Below are positions 35,607-44,909 of a stretch of DNA of 64,000 bases, one piece after another. The DNA comes from Myxococcales bacterium (lineage in GTDB: Bacteria > Myxococcota > Myxococcia > Myxococcales > JAJYLH01). The notes under the pieces are model-generated. The model searched no databases, had not been told where the DNA came from, and worked only from the letters and a program-made list of their open reading frames with translations. The position numbers and the translations under genes were made by a program. The stretch covers positions 1 through 64,000 of the forward strand of contig JAJYLH010000003.1 in the NCBI GenBank assembly GCA_021787845.1, in the 5' to 3' direction. Position 1 is the stretch's first letter. The number at the start of each line of letters is the position of its first letter.

Positions 35607-37253
35607 GTGAGAGCGGCTTTGCGGTTGTCCATTCCGGGGCGGGTCTTCCTCGGCTTTTCCACGGTCCTGGCCGCGTTCGGCCTGGTGACGGTGTTCGAGC
35701 TGACGAGCTTGCGCCACGTCGACGCGGAGCTGGAGCTGGTCGGCCGGCCGTACCACCAGCTCACCCGGCTCGTCGCCTTGCTCGAGTCGAGCTACCGCTC
35801 CAGCGAACAAGCGACGGGGCGGCTACTCGAGGAGACCGACGCGAGCGCCCGGGTCGCGCTCCTGATGCACGCGACCGGCTACCAGCCGCGGGTCGCGCGG
35901 CAGAAGATCGCGTCGGCCCGGTCGATCGTCGCTGCCCTGCGCCGGAAGCCGGCGCCGGGCGACCTCGCGTTTCTGGACCGGGTGGACGGCCTGTTGTCGG
36001 CGTTGAACCTGCGCTACGACCGCTACGTCGCGCAGGGCTTGCTGGTGCGTCACCTCATCCACCAGGTCGAGCGCGCGCCGCCACCGCAAAAGGCCCAGGC
36101 GGAGGCCAAGCTCGAACAGGCGATGCGCGCGCTCAAGGCGATCGAGCAGGGCATCGGCGAAGGCATCAAGGACCTGTCGGGCGAGCTCGACACCCGCATC
36201 AACCTGCGCGTGCAGCAGATCGGCCACGACGAGCAGGAGAGCGCGTTCTTGGTGCTCGTCTTCTCCCTGGTCGCGGTGCTCGTCGGGCTCCTCGTCACCG
36301 CTCTCGCCCAGCGCACGCTCTCGCCGATTCGGCGCTTGACCGAAGCGGTCAAGGACGTCGGCGAGGGACGGTTCTTCCAGAAGCTCCCGGTCGAGCGCGA
36401 CGACGAGCTGGGCCTCTTGGCCCGCGAGCTCAACGCGATGGCGAAGAAGCTCGCCGAACGCGACAAGCAGCTTTCGGAGAAGAACCAGGAGCTGTTGCGC
36501 AGCGCGCGGCTCGCGGCGGTGGGCAAGCTCGCCGCGCAGATCACCCACGAAATCCGCAACCCGCTTTCGAGCCTGTCGCTCAACGCGGAGCTGCTCGAGG
36601 ACCAGCTCAAGGACGGCGCTTTCGCGGACCAGGAGGCTCACGACGAGGCCCGGGTGATCGTCGCGTCGATGGGGCGGGAGGTCGACCGCCTCGCGGAGAT
36701 CACCGAGGAGTACCTGCGCTTCGCTCGGCTGCCCAAGCCCCAGCTCGCGACCGTCGACCTCAACGACGAGGTCGAAGAGCTGACCGATTTTCTCGCCGAG
36801 GAGATGGCGCGCTCGAAGGTCAACCTCGACCGCGAGTTGGCGAAGGAGACGCCGCTCGTGCGCGCCGACGCGAGCCAGGTGCGGCAGGTGCTCCTGAACC
36901 TCCTGCGTAACGCCCGCGAGGCGACCGGCGAGGACGGCCACGTCCTCGTGCTCACCCGCGTCGAGGCGGGCCATTCCGCCGCCCTGCTCGAGGTGCGCGA
37001 CGACGGGCCGGGCATCGCCGAGGAGCAGAAGGCTCAGCTCTTCGAGCCGTTCTTCTCCACCAAGGAACGCGGCACCGGTCTCGGCCTCGCCCTGGTCCAG
37101 CAGATCGTCCACGATCACGGCGGCGCGGTGGTTTGCGAGAGCGCTCCCGGCCAGGGCACGCGGATGATCGTCACGCTGCCGCTCGCTCCGTCCTCGACCG
37201 ACGTCGCGCCACCGCCCGAAGAGCCCTCCGACGTCGTTCAGAGGGCGCGATGA
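35607..37253 (+). CDS. Membrane sensor histidine kinase (HAMP-HisKA-HATPase)
   Basis: A 548-aa protein. First transmembrane helix VFLGFSTVLAAFGLVTVFEL, a helical periplasmic sensor of about 190 aa, second helix AFLVLVFSLVAVLVGLLVTA, HAMP (LSPIRRLTEAVKDVGEGRFF), phospho-His in QITHEIRNPLSSLSLNAELL, N box LLNLLRNAREATG, and DDGPGIAEEQKAQLFEPFF with G2 GTGLGLALV. GTG 35607 is used; TTG 35619 is an alternative. No response regulator is nearby, so it is an orphan kinase. Its end overlaps moeA by ATGA. Confidence 0.9.
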   Translation: MRAALRLSIPGRVFLGFSTVLAAFGLVTVFELTSLRHVDAELELVGRPYHQLTRLVALLESSYRSSEQATGRLLEETDASARVALLMHATGYQPRVARQKIASARSIVAALRRKPAPGDLAFLDRVDGLLSALNLRYDRYVAQGLLVRHLIHQVERAPPPQKAQAEAKLEQAMRALKAIEQGIGEGIKDLSGELDTRINLRVQQIGHDEQESAFLVLVFSLVAVLVGLLVTALAQRTLSPIRRLTEAVKDVGEGRFFQKLPVERDDELGLLARELNAMAKKLAERDKQLSEKNQELLRSARLAAVGKLAAQITHEIRNPLSSLSLNAELLEDQLKDGAFADQEAHDEARVIVASMGREVDRLAEITEEYLRFARLPKPQLATVDLNDEVEELTDFLAEEMARSKVNLDRELAKETPLVRADASQVRQVLLNLLRNAREATGEDGHVLVLTRVEAGHSAALLEVRDDGPGIAEEQKAQLFEPFFSTKERGTGLGLALVQQIVHDHGGAVVCESAPGQGTRMIVTLPLAPSSTDVAPPPEEPSDVVQRAR

Positions 37254-38485
37254 CAGCGGAGCTGGTGCCGTTCGAGGAGGCGGTGGCGCGGGTGCTGGCC
37301 GAGGTCCAGCCGCTGCCGGCCGAGACGGCGCTTCTCGCGGCGGCGGCGGGGCTCATCCTGCGGGAGCCGCTCCAGGCGCTCTACGACGTGCCCCGCGAGG
37401 CGACGAGCCTGATGGACGGCTACGCGGTGCGCGCGAGCGAGGTCGCGCCGGGCCGACCGCTCGAGGTTGCTTTCGAGACCGCCGCGGGAGGACTCGCCCC
37501 GAGACCGCTCTCGCCGGGCGAGTGCGCTCGCATCTTTACGGGAGCGCTGCTGCCGGCCGGCGCCGATGCCGTCATCCCTCAGGAGGATGCAACCCGCACG
37601 GGCGACGCCGTGTCGTTCGCGACGAGGCCGGGCCCGGGCAGCGAAGTGCGGCAGGCGGGGGTGGAGGCGCGCGCGGGCGACGCGCTCTTGCCCGCGGGGT
37701 CGGTGGTCGATGCCGGCACGCTTTCGCTCGCGGCCACGGTCGGGTACGGACGGCTCCTGGTCGGCGCGCGGCCGGTCGTGCAGATCGTCTCCACCGGGGA
37801 CGAGTTGGTCGCGCCGGGCGAACCGCTCGCGCCCGGGAAGATCCACGAAGCGAACAGCGGGGCGCTGGCGCGATACGCGAGCCAGTGCGGCGCCATCGCG
37901 CGATCGGACCTCGCGCCGGACGATCCCGAGCGCATTGCGGAGAAGTCCCGCGACGAGCACGCGGACGTATTCGTCACCACCGGGGGCGCGTCGGTCGGCG
38001 ACCGCGATTTCGCGCGGGAGGTGTTGGCCCGTCTCGGAGGGCGACAGATCTTCTGGCGCGTGGCGATGCGTCCAGGGAAACCGGTGCTGTTCGGCGTGAT
38101 CGATCGACCGGACGTGCGGCGGCAACTCTTCTTCGGGCTGCCAGGCAACCCAGGAGCGGCGGCGCTCACCTTCGACGTGTTCGTCCGACCCGCGCTCTTC
38201 GCGCTGCAGGGCGCGAGCCAGCCGCGGCGGCCGCGCGTTCTGGCGCTCCTCGGCGAGACCGTCGACAAGCCGGAGCACCTGACGTTCCTCGTCCGCGGCC
38301 GGCTCGTCGCGAAGGAGGCGATGCTCGTCTTCCGGCCCGCGGCCAGCGCGCTCGCCGGCGGGTCGATGAGCACGCGCTCGCTCCCGAACCTGGGGGCGGT
38401 AGCGGTCCTGCCTCCCGGCACCGGACGCGTCGAGGCAGGGAGGAAGGTCGAGGTCGAGCCCTGGGGGCCGGTCGAGCCGGGCTGA
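37250..38485 (+). CDS. moeA: Molybdopterin molybdotransferase MoeA
   Basis: A 411-aa protein. LVPFEEAVARVLAEVQPLPA at the N terminus, PREATSLMDGYAVRASEV, CARIFTGALLPAGADAVIPQ, then VQIVSTGDELVAPGEPLAPG and VFVTTGGASVGDRDFAREVL (MoCF-binding GGxSxG type), and VLFGLPGNPG-like FFGLPGNPGAAALTFDVFV. It inserts molybdate into adenylated molybdopterin in Moco synthesis. Overlap with the histidine kinase stop suggests coupled translation, an unusual partnership. Confidence 0.93.
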   Translation: MTAELVPFEEAVARVLAEVQPLPAETALLAAAAGLILREPLQALYDVPREATSLMDGYAVRASEVAPGRPLEVAFETAAGGLAPRPLSPGECARIFTGALLPAGADAVIPQEDATRTGDAVSFATRPGPGSEVRQAGVEARAGDALLPAGSVVDAGTLSLAATVGYGRLLVGARPVVQIVSTGDELVAPGEPLAPGKIHEANSGALARYASQCGAIARSDLAPDDPERIAEKSRDEHADVFVTTGGASVGDRDFAREVLARLGGRQIFWRVAMRPGKPVLFGVIDRPDVRRQLFFGLPGNPGAAALTFDVFVRPALFALQGASQPRRPRVLALLGETVDKPEHLTFLVRGRLVAKEAMLVFRPAASALAGGSMSTRSLPNLGAVAVLPPGTGRVEAGRKVEVEPWGPVEPG

Positions 38486-38537
38486 AGCGGACACGCACCC
38501 AGGCACCGCCCCCGCCGGGTGGCGGCCCTCCGATTGG

Positions 38538-38762
38538 TCAGCGGCGCCAGAGGTGGGCGACCAAGCTCAGGATCAGCGTCAGCACCAGGCTGATGACGAT
38601 CATCGTCCCCAGCGGGATGAGTATCCGGACGTGCGCGCGCTGAAGGCGGATGTCACCGGGCAGCTTCCCGGGACCGCCCGCCCTCTCCAAGAGCAGGAGA
38701 ACGACACCGGTCACGGCCAGCGCCGCCCCGGCCAGGAGCAAGAGGCGACCGACCGATGGCAT
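38538..38762 (-). CDS. DUF2905 family small membrane protein
   Basis: A 74-aa protein with two hydrophobic helices: LLLLAGAALAVTGVVLLLLE, the signature GKLPGDIRLQR, and LGTMIVISLVLTLILSLVAH. This fits DUF2905 (YozB-like) proteins along the whole length. Function is unknown. Convergent with moeA. Confidence 0.88.
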   Translation of the reverse strand: MPSVGRLLLLAGAALAVTGVVLLLLERAGGPGKLPGDIRLQRAHVRILIPLGTMIVISLVLTLILSLVAHLWRR

Positions 38763-38860
38763 CCGGACGGCTCCGGTGGAGGCGGTGCCCGAAGAAAGCA
38801 GGAGACGGTTGCCCGCCTCCCGCCATCGGTCATGCTAAGCTTTAGCGCCGCAGGTGATCG

Positions 38861-39457
38861 CTAGTGGACCCGCTTCTCGGCGGCGCTCCAGTCGACGTTG
38901 CGCTGGTACGCCTCGACGTACTTGCCTCGCTCGGTCGGCTTGTAGTCGGGCACGAACGCGTGCTCCCAGGCGTCCATCACCACGATGGGGATGAACCCCG
39001 CGGGGTTGCCGTCGTTGTGCAGGGTCACCCAGTGGTTCGACAAGAGCTTGGTGGTCGGGTCCTGGTAGGTGATGGCCCAGCCCACCCCGCGGAAGCTCGC
39101 GATGGCCTTGAAGTCGGCCATGTACGTGTCCCAGTTGCCGAACGACTTCACCACCGCGTCGAAGAATTTGCCGCTCTGCGGCATCGGGCTGCCACCGGCC
39201 TTCAGGTTGTCGAAGTAGTACTCGTGCAGAATCATCCCGTTGCACTCGAACCCCAGGCGGCGGGTCATCTCGGCGTAGGCGAGGTTGGTGCCGGCCGCCT
39301 TGCCTTCCTTGGCGAGCTGGATGAGCTGCTCGGTCAGCGCGTTGGTGTTCTTCACGTAGCCCTGGTAGAGCGCGAAATGGCTCTCCAGCACCGCGTCGGA
39401 GATGCCGTTCAAGCCCTTCAGGTTCGGCCAAGTGCGGGGCGTGTACTGCTTGTTCAT
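38861..39457 (-). CDS. sodB: Fe/Mn superoxide dismutase
   Basis: A 198-aa protein. Metal-ligand region GLNGISDAVLESHFALYQGY, GFECNGMILHEYYFDNL, VGWAITYQDPTTKLLSNHWV and the signature VVMDAWEHAF (D-x-W-E-H). It disproportionates superoxide in the cytoplasm. ATG 39457 fits the normal length. The sequence at the active site does not by itself tell Fe from Mn. The symbol is tentative. Confidence 0.9.
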   Translation of the reverse strand: MNKQYTPRTWPNLKGLNGISDAVLESHFALYQGYVKNTNALTEQLIQLAKEGKAAGTNLAYAEMTRRLGFECNGMILHEYYFDNLKAGGSPMPQSGKFFDAVVKSFGNWDTYMADFKAIASFRGVGWAITYQDPTTKLLSNHWVTLHNDGNPAGFIPIVVMDAWEHAFVPDYKPTERGKYVEAYQRNVDWSAAEKRVH

Positions 39458-39686
39458 GATTTCCTCGAAAGTCGGTTGAGAATCGCCGGGCGCTGGACTC
39501 CCGTCGCGCGGCCGCCGCCCCGGACCGAGCACCGAGCGCGGCTCGTTCGAGCGCGAGGGAGATAAGAACGCCGCTCCCCAGCGTCAAGGCTCGGCCAGCG
39601 TCGGGCCGCGGGATGTCCGGCACCGGTCGTTGGGTGGCGACCTGCTAGGCTTACGGCGCGACCGGTCGAGGCGGCGAGGAGTCGAA

Positions 39687-40823
39687 GTGCCAACGTTCTA
39701 CGCGACCGCGAGCGCCGGAACCGAGGAGTTGCTCGCGGCGGAAATCATCGCGCTCCCCGGCTGCGACGCGCCCGCGCGTCACGTGCGCGCGGGCAAGGGT
39801 GGCGTGCGCTTCTCCGGGGAGCTCGGGACCGCTCTCGCCACCTGCTTGTGGTCCCGCACGGCGATGCGGGTGCTGCTTCCCGTCGGCTCGTTCGAGGCGA
39901 AGACAGCGGAAGCGCTCTATGCCGGCGTCCGGGCCATCGACTGGAGCGCGCACCTGACGAGCCGCCACACCTTCGCGGTCGAGGCGACGGGGAAGACGGA
40001 AGCGCTCCGGCACACCCATTTCACCGCGCTGAAGGTGAAGGACGCCATCGTCGACTCGCTGCGCGACCAGACCGGCGCCCGGCCGAACGTCGACGTCGGC
40101 TCGCCGGACGTGCGGGTGGTCGCCCATCTCTCGCGCGACCGGTGCGACCTGTCGCTCGACATCTCGGGGGAGCCGCTCTTCAAGCGCGGCTACCGGCGGG
40201 AGCCGGTCAAGGCGTCGCTGAAAGAGAACCTGGCGGCGGCGGTGCTGCTCGCCGCGGGCTACGAGGGGACGAGACCGCTGCACGACCCCTTGTGCGGCGC
40301 CGGGACCCTCGCCATCGAGGCGGCGCTGATCGCCAAGAACCGGGCGCCAGGGTTGCAGCGTCCGTTCGGCATCGAGCGGTGGCCGTCGTTCGACGCGCGC
40401 CAGAAGGAGTTCCTGTTGGATCTACGGGCGACCGCGCGCCGCCACGAACGCGCACAGATTCCGCTGGTCCGCGCGAGCGATCGCGATCCGGAGGCGGTGG
40501 CGGCGACGCGGGTGAACGTCCAGCGCGCGGGCCTGTCCATCGACGTGTTGGAGCTCGACGCGCGGGGAATCGCGCCGCTCGATCCGCCGGGGTTCATCGT
40601 CGCGAACCCGCCCTACGGCGAGCGGCTGGATGCTGGCGGAAAGAAAAGCCGCAAGACGTTCTTCTGGCAGCTCGGGCAGAAGTGGCGGGCGTTCGCCGGG
40701 CACCGGCTGGCGCTCCTCGCCGGCGGTCCGGAGCTGGAGAGCGCGTTCGGCCTGAAGCCGGTTTCGCGACGCCGGCTGTGGAACGGGCCGATTCCCTGCG
40801 AGCTGCTCATTTACGAGCCCTAG
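39687..40823 (+). CDS. THUMP-domain class I SAM RNA methyltransferase (RlmL/Trm14-like)
   Basis: A 378-aa protein. GTG 39687 has AGGAG at 5 nt. The N-terminal THUMP-type domain (FYATASAGTEELLAAEIIAL; RHTFAVEATGKTEALRHTHF) is followed by a Rossmann methyltransferase: LHDPLCGAGTLAIEAALIAK, RASDRDPEAVAATRVNVQRA and the catalytic GFIVANPPYGERLD (NPPY). It methylates the N2 of a guanosine in 23S rRNA or tRNA; the precise target cannot be told. It has only the N-terminal half of E. coli RlmKL. Confidence 0.87.
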   Translation: MPTFYATASAGTEELLAAEIIALPGCDAPARHVRAGKGGVRFSGELGTALATCLWSRTAMRVLLPVGSFEAKTAEALYAGVRAIDWSAHLTSRHTFAVEATGKTEALRHTHFTALKVKDAIVDSLRDQTGARPNVDVGSPDVRVVAHLSRDRCDLSLDISGEPLFKRGYRREPVKASLKENLAAAVLLAAGYEGTRPLHDPLCGAGTLAIEAALIAKNRAPGLQRPFGIERWPSFDARQKEFLLDLRATARRHERAQIPLVRASDRDPEAVAATRVNVQRAGLSIDVLELDARGIAPLDPPGFIVANPPYGERLDAGGKKSRKTFFWQLGQKWRAFAGHRLALLAGGPELESAFGLKPVSRRRLWNGPIPCELLIYEP

Positions 40824-40826
40824 GCG

Positions 40827-41993
40827 ATGGCCGGCGTGTTCTCGCGACGGACGAGCTGGACTTCGAGCGAGAACCGCATCGCCAAGGCGGTGCGGTCCCG
40901 GCAAGCGCATGGGCTCCCGCTCCTCGACCTGACGGAAACGAACCCGACCCGGGTCGGTCTCGGGCTGCCCGAGGAGATTCTGCGTGAGGCCGCGCTCGAT
41001 CCGGCGGCTTTGCGCTACGAGCCCGACCCGCTCGGCCGTCGCGACGCGCGCGAGGCGGTGAGCCGCTATCACGGCACGCGAGTTCCGCCCGAGCGCATCG
41101 TCCTGTCCGCCTCGACCAGCGAAGCGTACTCGCAGCTCTTCACGCTCCTATGCGATCCGGGCGACCGGATCCTGGTCCCGAACCCCAGCTACCCGCTCTT
41201 CGAGTATCTGGCCGGAATCGCTTCCGTCGAGGTGGAGGGCTACTCCAGCTTTCCCTTCGACGGCTGGCATGTCGACCTGGAAGAGCTGGAAATGAAGGTC
41301 GGCCCGAAGACCCGCGCGGTGCTGGTGGTGGCGCCGAACAATCCGACCGGAGCGATGCTGCACAAGCGCGAGCTCTCAGTCATCGCGGACATTTGCCGCC
41401 GGCACGAGCTGGCGCTCATCGCCGACGAGGTCTTCGCCGACTACACGATCGGGCTCGACCCACATCGGGTGCCGACGCTCGCCGGCCATGCGGGCTGCCT
41501 CACCTTCGTCCTTTCGGGACTGTCGAAGGTGTGTCTCACCCCGCAGCTCAAGGTCGGCTGGACGCTGGTGTCGGGACCGCGACGGAAGGCCTCGGAAGCG
41601 CTCTCGAGGCTCGAGATTCTCGCGGACACCTTTCTCTCGGTGAGCACGGCCTCGCAGCTCGCGGTTCCGAAGCTCCTCGAGGCGCGCGCGACGATTCAGG
41701 CGCCGTTGCGGGCGCGGCTGGAGGCGAATCGGGAGCAGCTCGTTCGGGCGCTCGAGGGCACCGCTGCCGATGTGCTCAGGTCGGACGGCGGCTGGAGCGC
41801 GGTGGTGCGGGTTCCGGCGACCCGGAGCGAAGAGGACTGGGTACTAGCGCTCCTGAAGGCCGACGGCGTTCTCGTTCACCCGGGCTTCTTCTTCGATTTC
41901 GCGCGGGAGGCGTACTTGATCTTGAGCCTCATCGTCGAGGAGTCGGTCTTCCAGCTCGCCGCGCAGCGCCTGGCGGAACACGCGCGCGCCTAG
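40827..41993 (+). CDS. Class I/II PLP aminotransferase (AlaA/AspC-like)
   Basis: A 388-aa protein 3 nt after the methyltransferase. LLDLTETNPTRVGLGLPEEI, PNPSYPLFEYLAGIASVEVE, VVAPNNPTGAMLHKRELSVI, IADEVFADYTIGLD and the PLP-Lys motif LSGLSKVCLTPQLKVGW are typical. The HSLRxSLP/R residue is AFREAYLILSLIVEE near the end. Probably alanine or aspartate aminotransferase; the substrate is not certain. Confidence 0.88.
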   Translation: MAGVFSRRTSWTSSENRIAKAVRSRQAHGLPLLDLTETNPTRVGLGLPEEILREAALDPAALRYEPDPLGRRDAREAVSRYHGTRVPPERIVLSASTSEAYSQLFTLLCDPGDRILVPNPSYPLFEYLAGIASVEVEGYSSFPFDGWHVDLEELEMKVGPKTRAVLVVAPNNPTGAMLHKRELSVIADICRRHELALIADEVFADYTIGLDPHRVPTLAGHAGCLTFVLSGLSKVCLTPQLKVGWTLVSGPRRKASEALSRLEILADTFLSVSTASQLAVPKLLEARATIQAPLRARLEANREQLVRALEGTAADVLRSDGGWSAVVRVPATRSEEDWVLALLKADGVLVHPGFFFDFAREAYLILSLIVEESVFQLAAQRLAEHARA

Positions 41994-42018
41994 AAGCCGA
42001 CCCGGGAAGGCCGTCGGC

Positions 42019-42558
42019 TCATTGCATGTACAGGGCCATTCCTTTTTCTTTGCTGCCCAGCGTGACCATCGTCGTGGTCAGCCAGTCGAAGTAGCCTTTC
42101 ATCTCGTCCCACGAGACCTGGTCCTCGAAGGTCAGCGCGGTCTGCAGCACCAGGTCGCCGTCGGTGTCCACGTAGAACCCGCCGATGTTCCACCGGACGT
42201 TCAAGTCGTTGGCGAAGTCGCGCAGCTCCTTCGAGCCCTTCCACTTGTCTTGCGGCGCGAAGAAGAGCGTGGTGACGAAGCGGTCGATCTCGCCACCCGT
42301 GTACATCTTCGGCGACAGCAAGATCCTCCAGCCGTTCACCGCCACCCCGACGTCGCCTTGGGCCACCTGGGTGACCGTGATCTGGTGCTTCTTCAGCCAG
42401 TCGCCGAGCAGCACCGCCGCCTTCGCGTCGTCGTCGCCGCCGAAGACGAAGGCGTCGGAGTTGGCGCTGGCGCCGGCGCGGGCGCCGCTGGTCGTCGCGC
42501 AAGCGGCGCCCCAGAGCAGCGAAAAGCAGAGGAACGGAACGAGCATTCGCCGAGGCAT
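42019..42558 (-). CDS. YbjN-like lipoprotein
   Basis: A 179-aa protein. Signal peptide and lipobox-like LLWGAACATT, then a domain from about residue 45: LLGDWLKKHQITVTQVAQGD, GWRILLSPKMYTGGEIDRF, GGFYVDTDGDLVLQTALTFE and VSWDEMKGYFDWLTTTMV. This is the YbjN/T3SS-chaperone-like fold seen in small sensory proteins. It lies between the aminotransferase and the kinase triad but on the opposite strand. Confidence 0.65.
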   Translation of the reverse strand: MPRRMLVPFLCFSLLWGAACATTSGARAGASANSDAFVFGGDDDAKAAVLLGDWLKKHQITVTQVAQGDVGVAVNGWRILLSPKMYTGGEIDRFVTTLFFAPQDKWKGSKELRDFANDLNVRWNIGGFYVDTDGDLVLQTALTFEDQVSWDEMKGYFDWLTTTMVTLGSKEKGMALYMQ

Positions 42559-42772
42559 CGGGTCGTTCTCCAGGAGGGCTCTCGCCTGGCACCGGCCAGG
42601 AACGCGCGATCCATAGCACGCCCGGGCGACTCCTCGAACTGGCGCCTGGACCCGCGAAAGACCCTCGCCCGATCGGCCGGCGCCGGCGGAGAGAGAAAGA
42701 CCACCCCTTCGCCATCCAGGGCGCCTATTCTCCACTTCTCGCGCTCGGCAACGCGCGAGAGGAACGGGCGGG

Positions 42773-43957
42773 ATGCCGCTTCCGTCGGTCGATCAATACG
42801 CAGCCGCGGTCCAGTCGCCCCGCCACGCGTTCCAGGACCCGGAGCTGGCCGCCGCGGCCATCGCGCTCGGCCCCTTCGGCCTGCCCCGGGTGATCTCCGG
42901 CAATTTCGGGCTGGTCTACCGGGCGGCGAGCCACTCCCGGCGCGAGTTCGCCCTCAAGGTCTTCACCCGCTTCGAGCCCGACCTCACCCGCCGCTACGAC
43001 GCCATCGCCCAGCACCTGAAGCGCTCCCGCTCGGCGCGGTTCGTGGGGTTCGATTTCCAGCCGGCCGGCATCCTCGTCGAGGGCGCGCGCCACCCGCTCC
43101 TGAAGATGGAATGGATCGAAGGCACCACCCTCGCCCGCTACCTCGCGCAGAACTTGCGCTCGGACCTGCTCTACGACGTGGCCCACGACTGGATCCGCCT
43201 CGTCGAGGAGCTCGGGCAGACCGGCATCGCTCACGGGGACCTCCAGCACGGCAACGTCATCGTCACCGCCGCCGGCTTGAAGCTCGTCGACTACGACGGG
43301 ATGTTCGTCCCGGCCCTACGGGGCCTGCCGGGCGTCGAGCTCGGCCACCGCAACTACCAGCACCCGGCTCGCACCGGCACCGAGTTCCACGCGGAGCTCG
43401 ACAACTTTTCCGCCTGGCTCATCGACGTCTCGCTCCTCTCCCTCGCCGCCGATCCCAGCCTCTGGCGCCGCTACTCGGGCGGCGACGAGAAGCTGCTCTT
43501 CTCCCAGGCCGATCTGCAGGCGCCCGCCTCGTCGGCGCTCTTTCGGGAGCTCGAATCGAGCGGGCGTCTGCACGCGGTCAACGGGGCGCGGCTGCTCAAG
43601 GAGCTCTTGCGGCGCCCGCCGGAAGTGGCGCCGAGGCTCACCGGCGATGCCGCTCAGCGCCACCTCCACCTGGGGATTCCCCTCCCGCCGGCGCCGACCG
43701 GATGGGTGCCGCGGGCGCCTGCGTCGGGACCGATTCCGGGATGGCTCCACGACCAGCTCCATCCGACCGTGGTGCGCGTCGCCGCGCCGCGTCCGCCTCC
43801 GGCACCGCCGGTGTGCAGTTGCGGTCGGCCCATCCTTCCGGCACGGGCGGGGATGCGGGGCTCACAGTGCGGCCGCTGTCATTCGCGGACACGGCGGGGG
43901 CGGCGGTGCAACCAGCATGTCCGGCCGGGACGGACCTACTGCGGCCGGCATCGGTGA
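42773..43957 (+). CDS. Atypical protein kinase of a TerY-P-type triad, C-terminal zinc cluster
   Basis: A 394-aa protein. Kinase features: GNFGLVYRAASHSRREFALK (Gly loop and ATP Lys), LLKMEWIEGTTLARYLAQNL (hinge), GIAHGDLQHGNVIV (HGD...N catalytic loop) and KLVDYDGMFVP, where DYD replaces DFG. A Pro-rich linker leads to about 14 Cys/His in CSCGRPILPARAGMRGSQCG and CGRCHSRTRRGRRCNQHVRP, a zinc-binding tail. Genes for a vWA protein and a PP2C-like phosphatase follow directly, the composition of the kinase-vWA-phosphatase (TerY-P) triads described from comparative genomics. Confidence 0.85.
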   Translation: MPLPSVDQYAAAVQSPRHAFQDPELAAAAIALGPFGLPRVISGNFGLVYRAASHSRREFALKVFTRFEPDLTRRYDAIAQHLKRSRSARFVGFDFQPAGILVEGARHPLLKMEWIEGTTLARYLAQNLRSDLLYDVAHDWIRLVEELGQTGIAHGDLQHGNVIVTAAGLKLVDYDGMFVPALRGLPGVELGHRNYQHPARTGTEFHAELDNFSAWLIDVSLLSLAADPSLWRRYSGGDEKLLFSQADLQAPASSALFRELESSGRLHAVNGARLLKELLRRPPEVAPRLTGDAAQRHLHLGIPLPPAPTGWVPRAPASGPIPGWLHDQLHPTVVRVAAPRPPPAPPVCSCGRPILPARAGMRGSQCGRCHSRTRRGRRCNQHVRPGRTYCGRHR

Positions 43958-44055
43958 TTCGTAGTGCCGTTGACCCGGCGCTCCGCCCGGGATTAGCGTG
44001 CGGGTTTCCATTGCCGCCCGACGATCCCGCCGGACCGCGAACAGGGGATCCGCAC

Positions 44056-44895
44056 ATGTACAGCGCCGAAATCAGCCGCACGAATCCGACGTGCTTTCTC
44101 TTCCTCATCGACCGCTCCGGCTCGATGGACGACCCGTTCGGCGGCGACGCGGGCGGGCGCAAGAAGTCCGCCGCGGTCGCCGACGACATCAACAAGCTTC
44201 TGCAGACCCTGGCCATCCGGTGCGCGAAGGAGGAAGGCATTCGCGACTACTTCCACGTCGGCGTCATCGGCTACGGCAACGAGCTGGTGAAGCCGGCGTT
44301 CGTCGGGCCCCTCGCCGGGCGCGAGCTGGTGCCGATGAGCGAGGTGGCGAACGCGCCCGCGCGAGTGGAGGAGCGCACCAAGCAGGTCGACGACGGTGCC
44401 GGGGGGCTCGCCTCGACGAAGGTCCGGTTTCCGGTGTGGTTCGACCCCATCGCGAGCGGCTCGACGCCGATGTGCAAGGCGCTCCAGAAAGCGCGCAGCG
44501 TGGTCCAGGATTTCATCGCCGGCCACCCGAGCTGCTTCCCGCCGGTGGTCATCAACATCACCGACGGCGAGTCGACCGACGGCGACCCGTCCGGGCTGGC
44601 GGACGAGCTGAAGGCGCTCTCGGTGCCCGACGGGAACGTGCTGCTCTTCAACGCGCACTGCTCCTCGGCGAGGGCGAATCCGGTGCTGTTCGCCGACAGC
44701 GAAGCCGTGCTCCCGGACGATTTCGCGCGGCTCCTGTTCCGGATGTCGAGCGAGCTGACGCCGTTCATGCGCCAGGCGGCGACCGCCGAGGGCATCCCGG
44801 CGAGCAACGACAGCCGCGGCTACGCGTTCAACGCCGGGCTCGTGGAAATCATCAAGTTCCTGGACATCGGCACCCGGGTCGGGAACCTGCGCTGA
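44056..44895 (+). CDS. TerY-type von Willebrand factor A protein
   Basis: A 279-aa protein. MIDAS motif FLIDRSGSMDDPFGGDAGGR (DxSGS), HVGVIGYGNELVKPAFVG, Thr-bearing IASGSTPMCKALQKARSVVQ, and VVINITDGESTDGDPSG (the third metal ligand). No signal peptide, so it is cytoplasmic. It probably binds a phosphorylated or metal-dependent ligand and acts as the scaffold between kinase and phosphatase. It starts 98 nt after the kinase and ends 14 nt before the phosphatase. Confidence 0.87.
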   Translation: MYSAEISRTNPTCFLFLIDRSGSMDDPFGGDAGGRKKSAAVADDINKLLQTLAIRCAKEEGIRDYFHVGVIGYGNELVKPAFVGPLAGRELVPMSEVANAPARVEERTKQVDDGAGGLASTKVRFPVWFDPIASGSTPMCKALQKARSVVQDFIAGHPSCFPPVVINITDGESTDGDPSGLADELKALSVPDGNVLLFNAHCSSARANPVLFADSEAVLPDDFARLLFRMSSELTPFMRQAATAEGIPASNDSRGYAFNAGLVEIIKFLDIGTRVGNLR

Positions 44896-44909
44896 CGCGT
44901 GGGGAGGAG

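Noticed and set aside
42022-44895. A 957-codon protein containing the vWA domain
   Set aside because: The part before 44056 is a shadow of the kinase gene; the vWA protein has its own ATG and complete domain.
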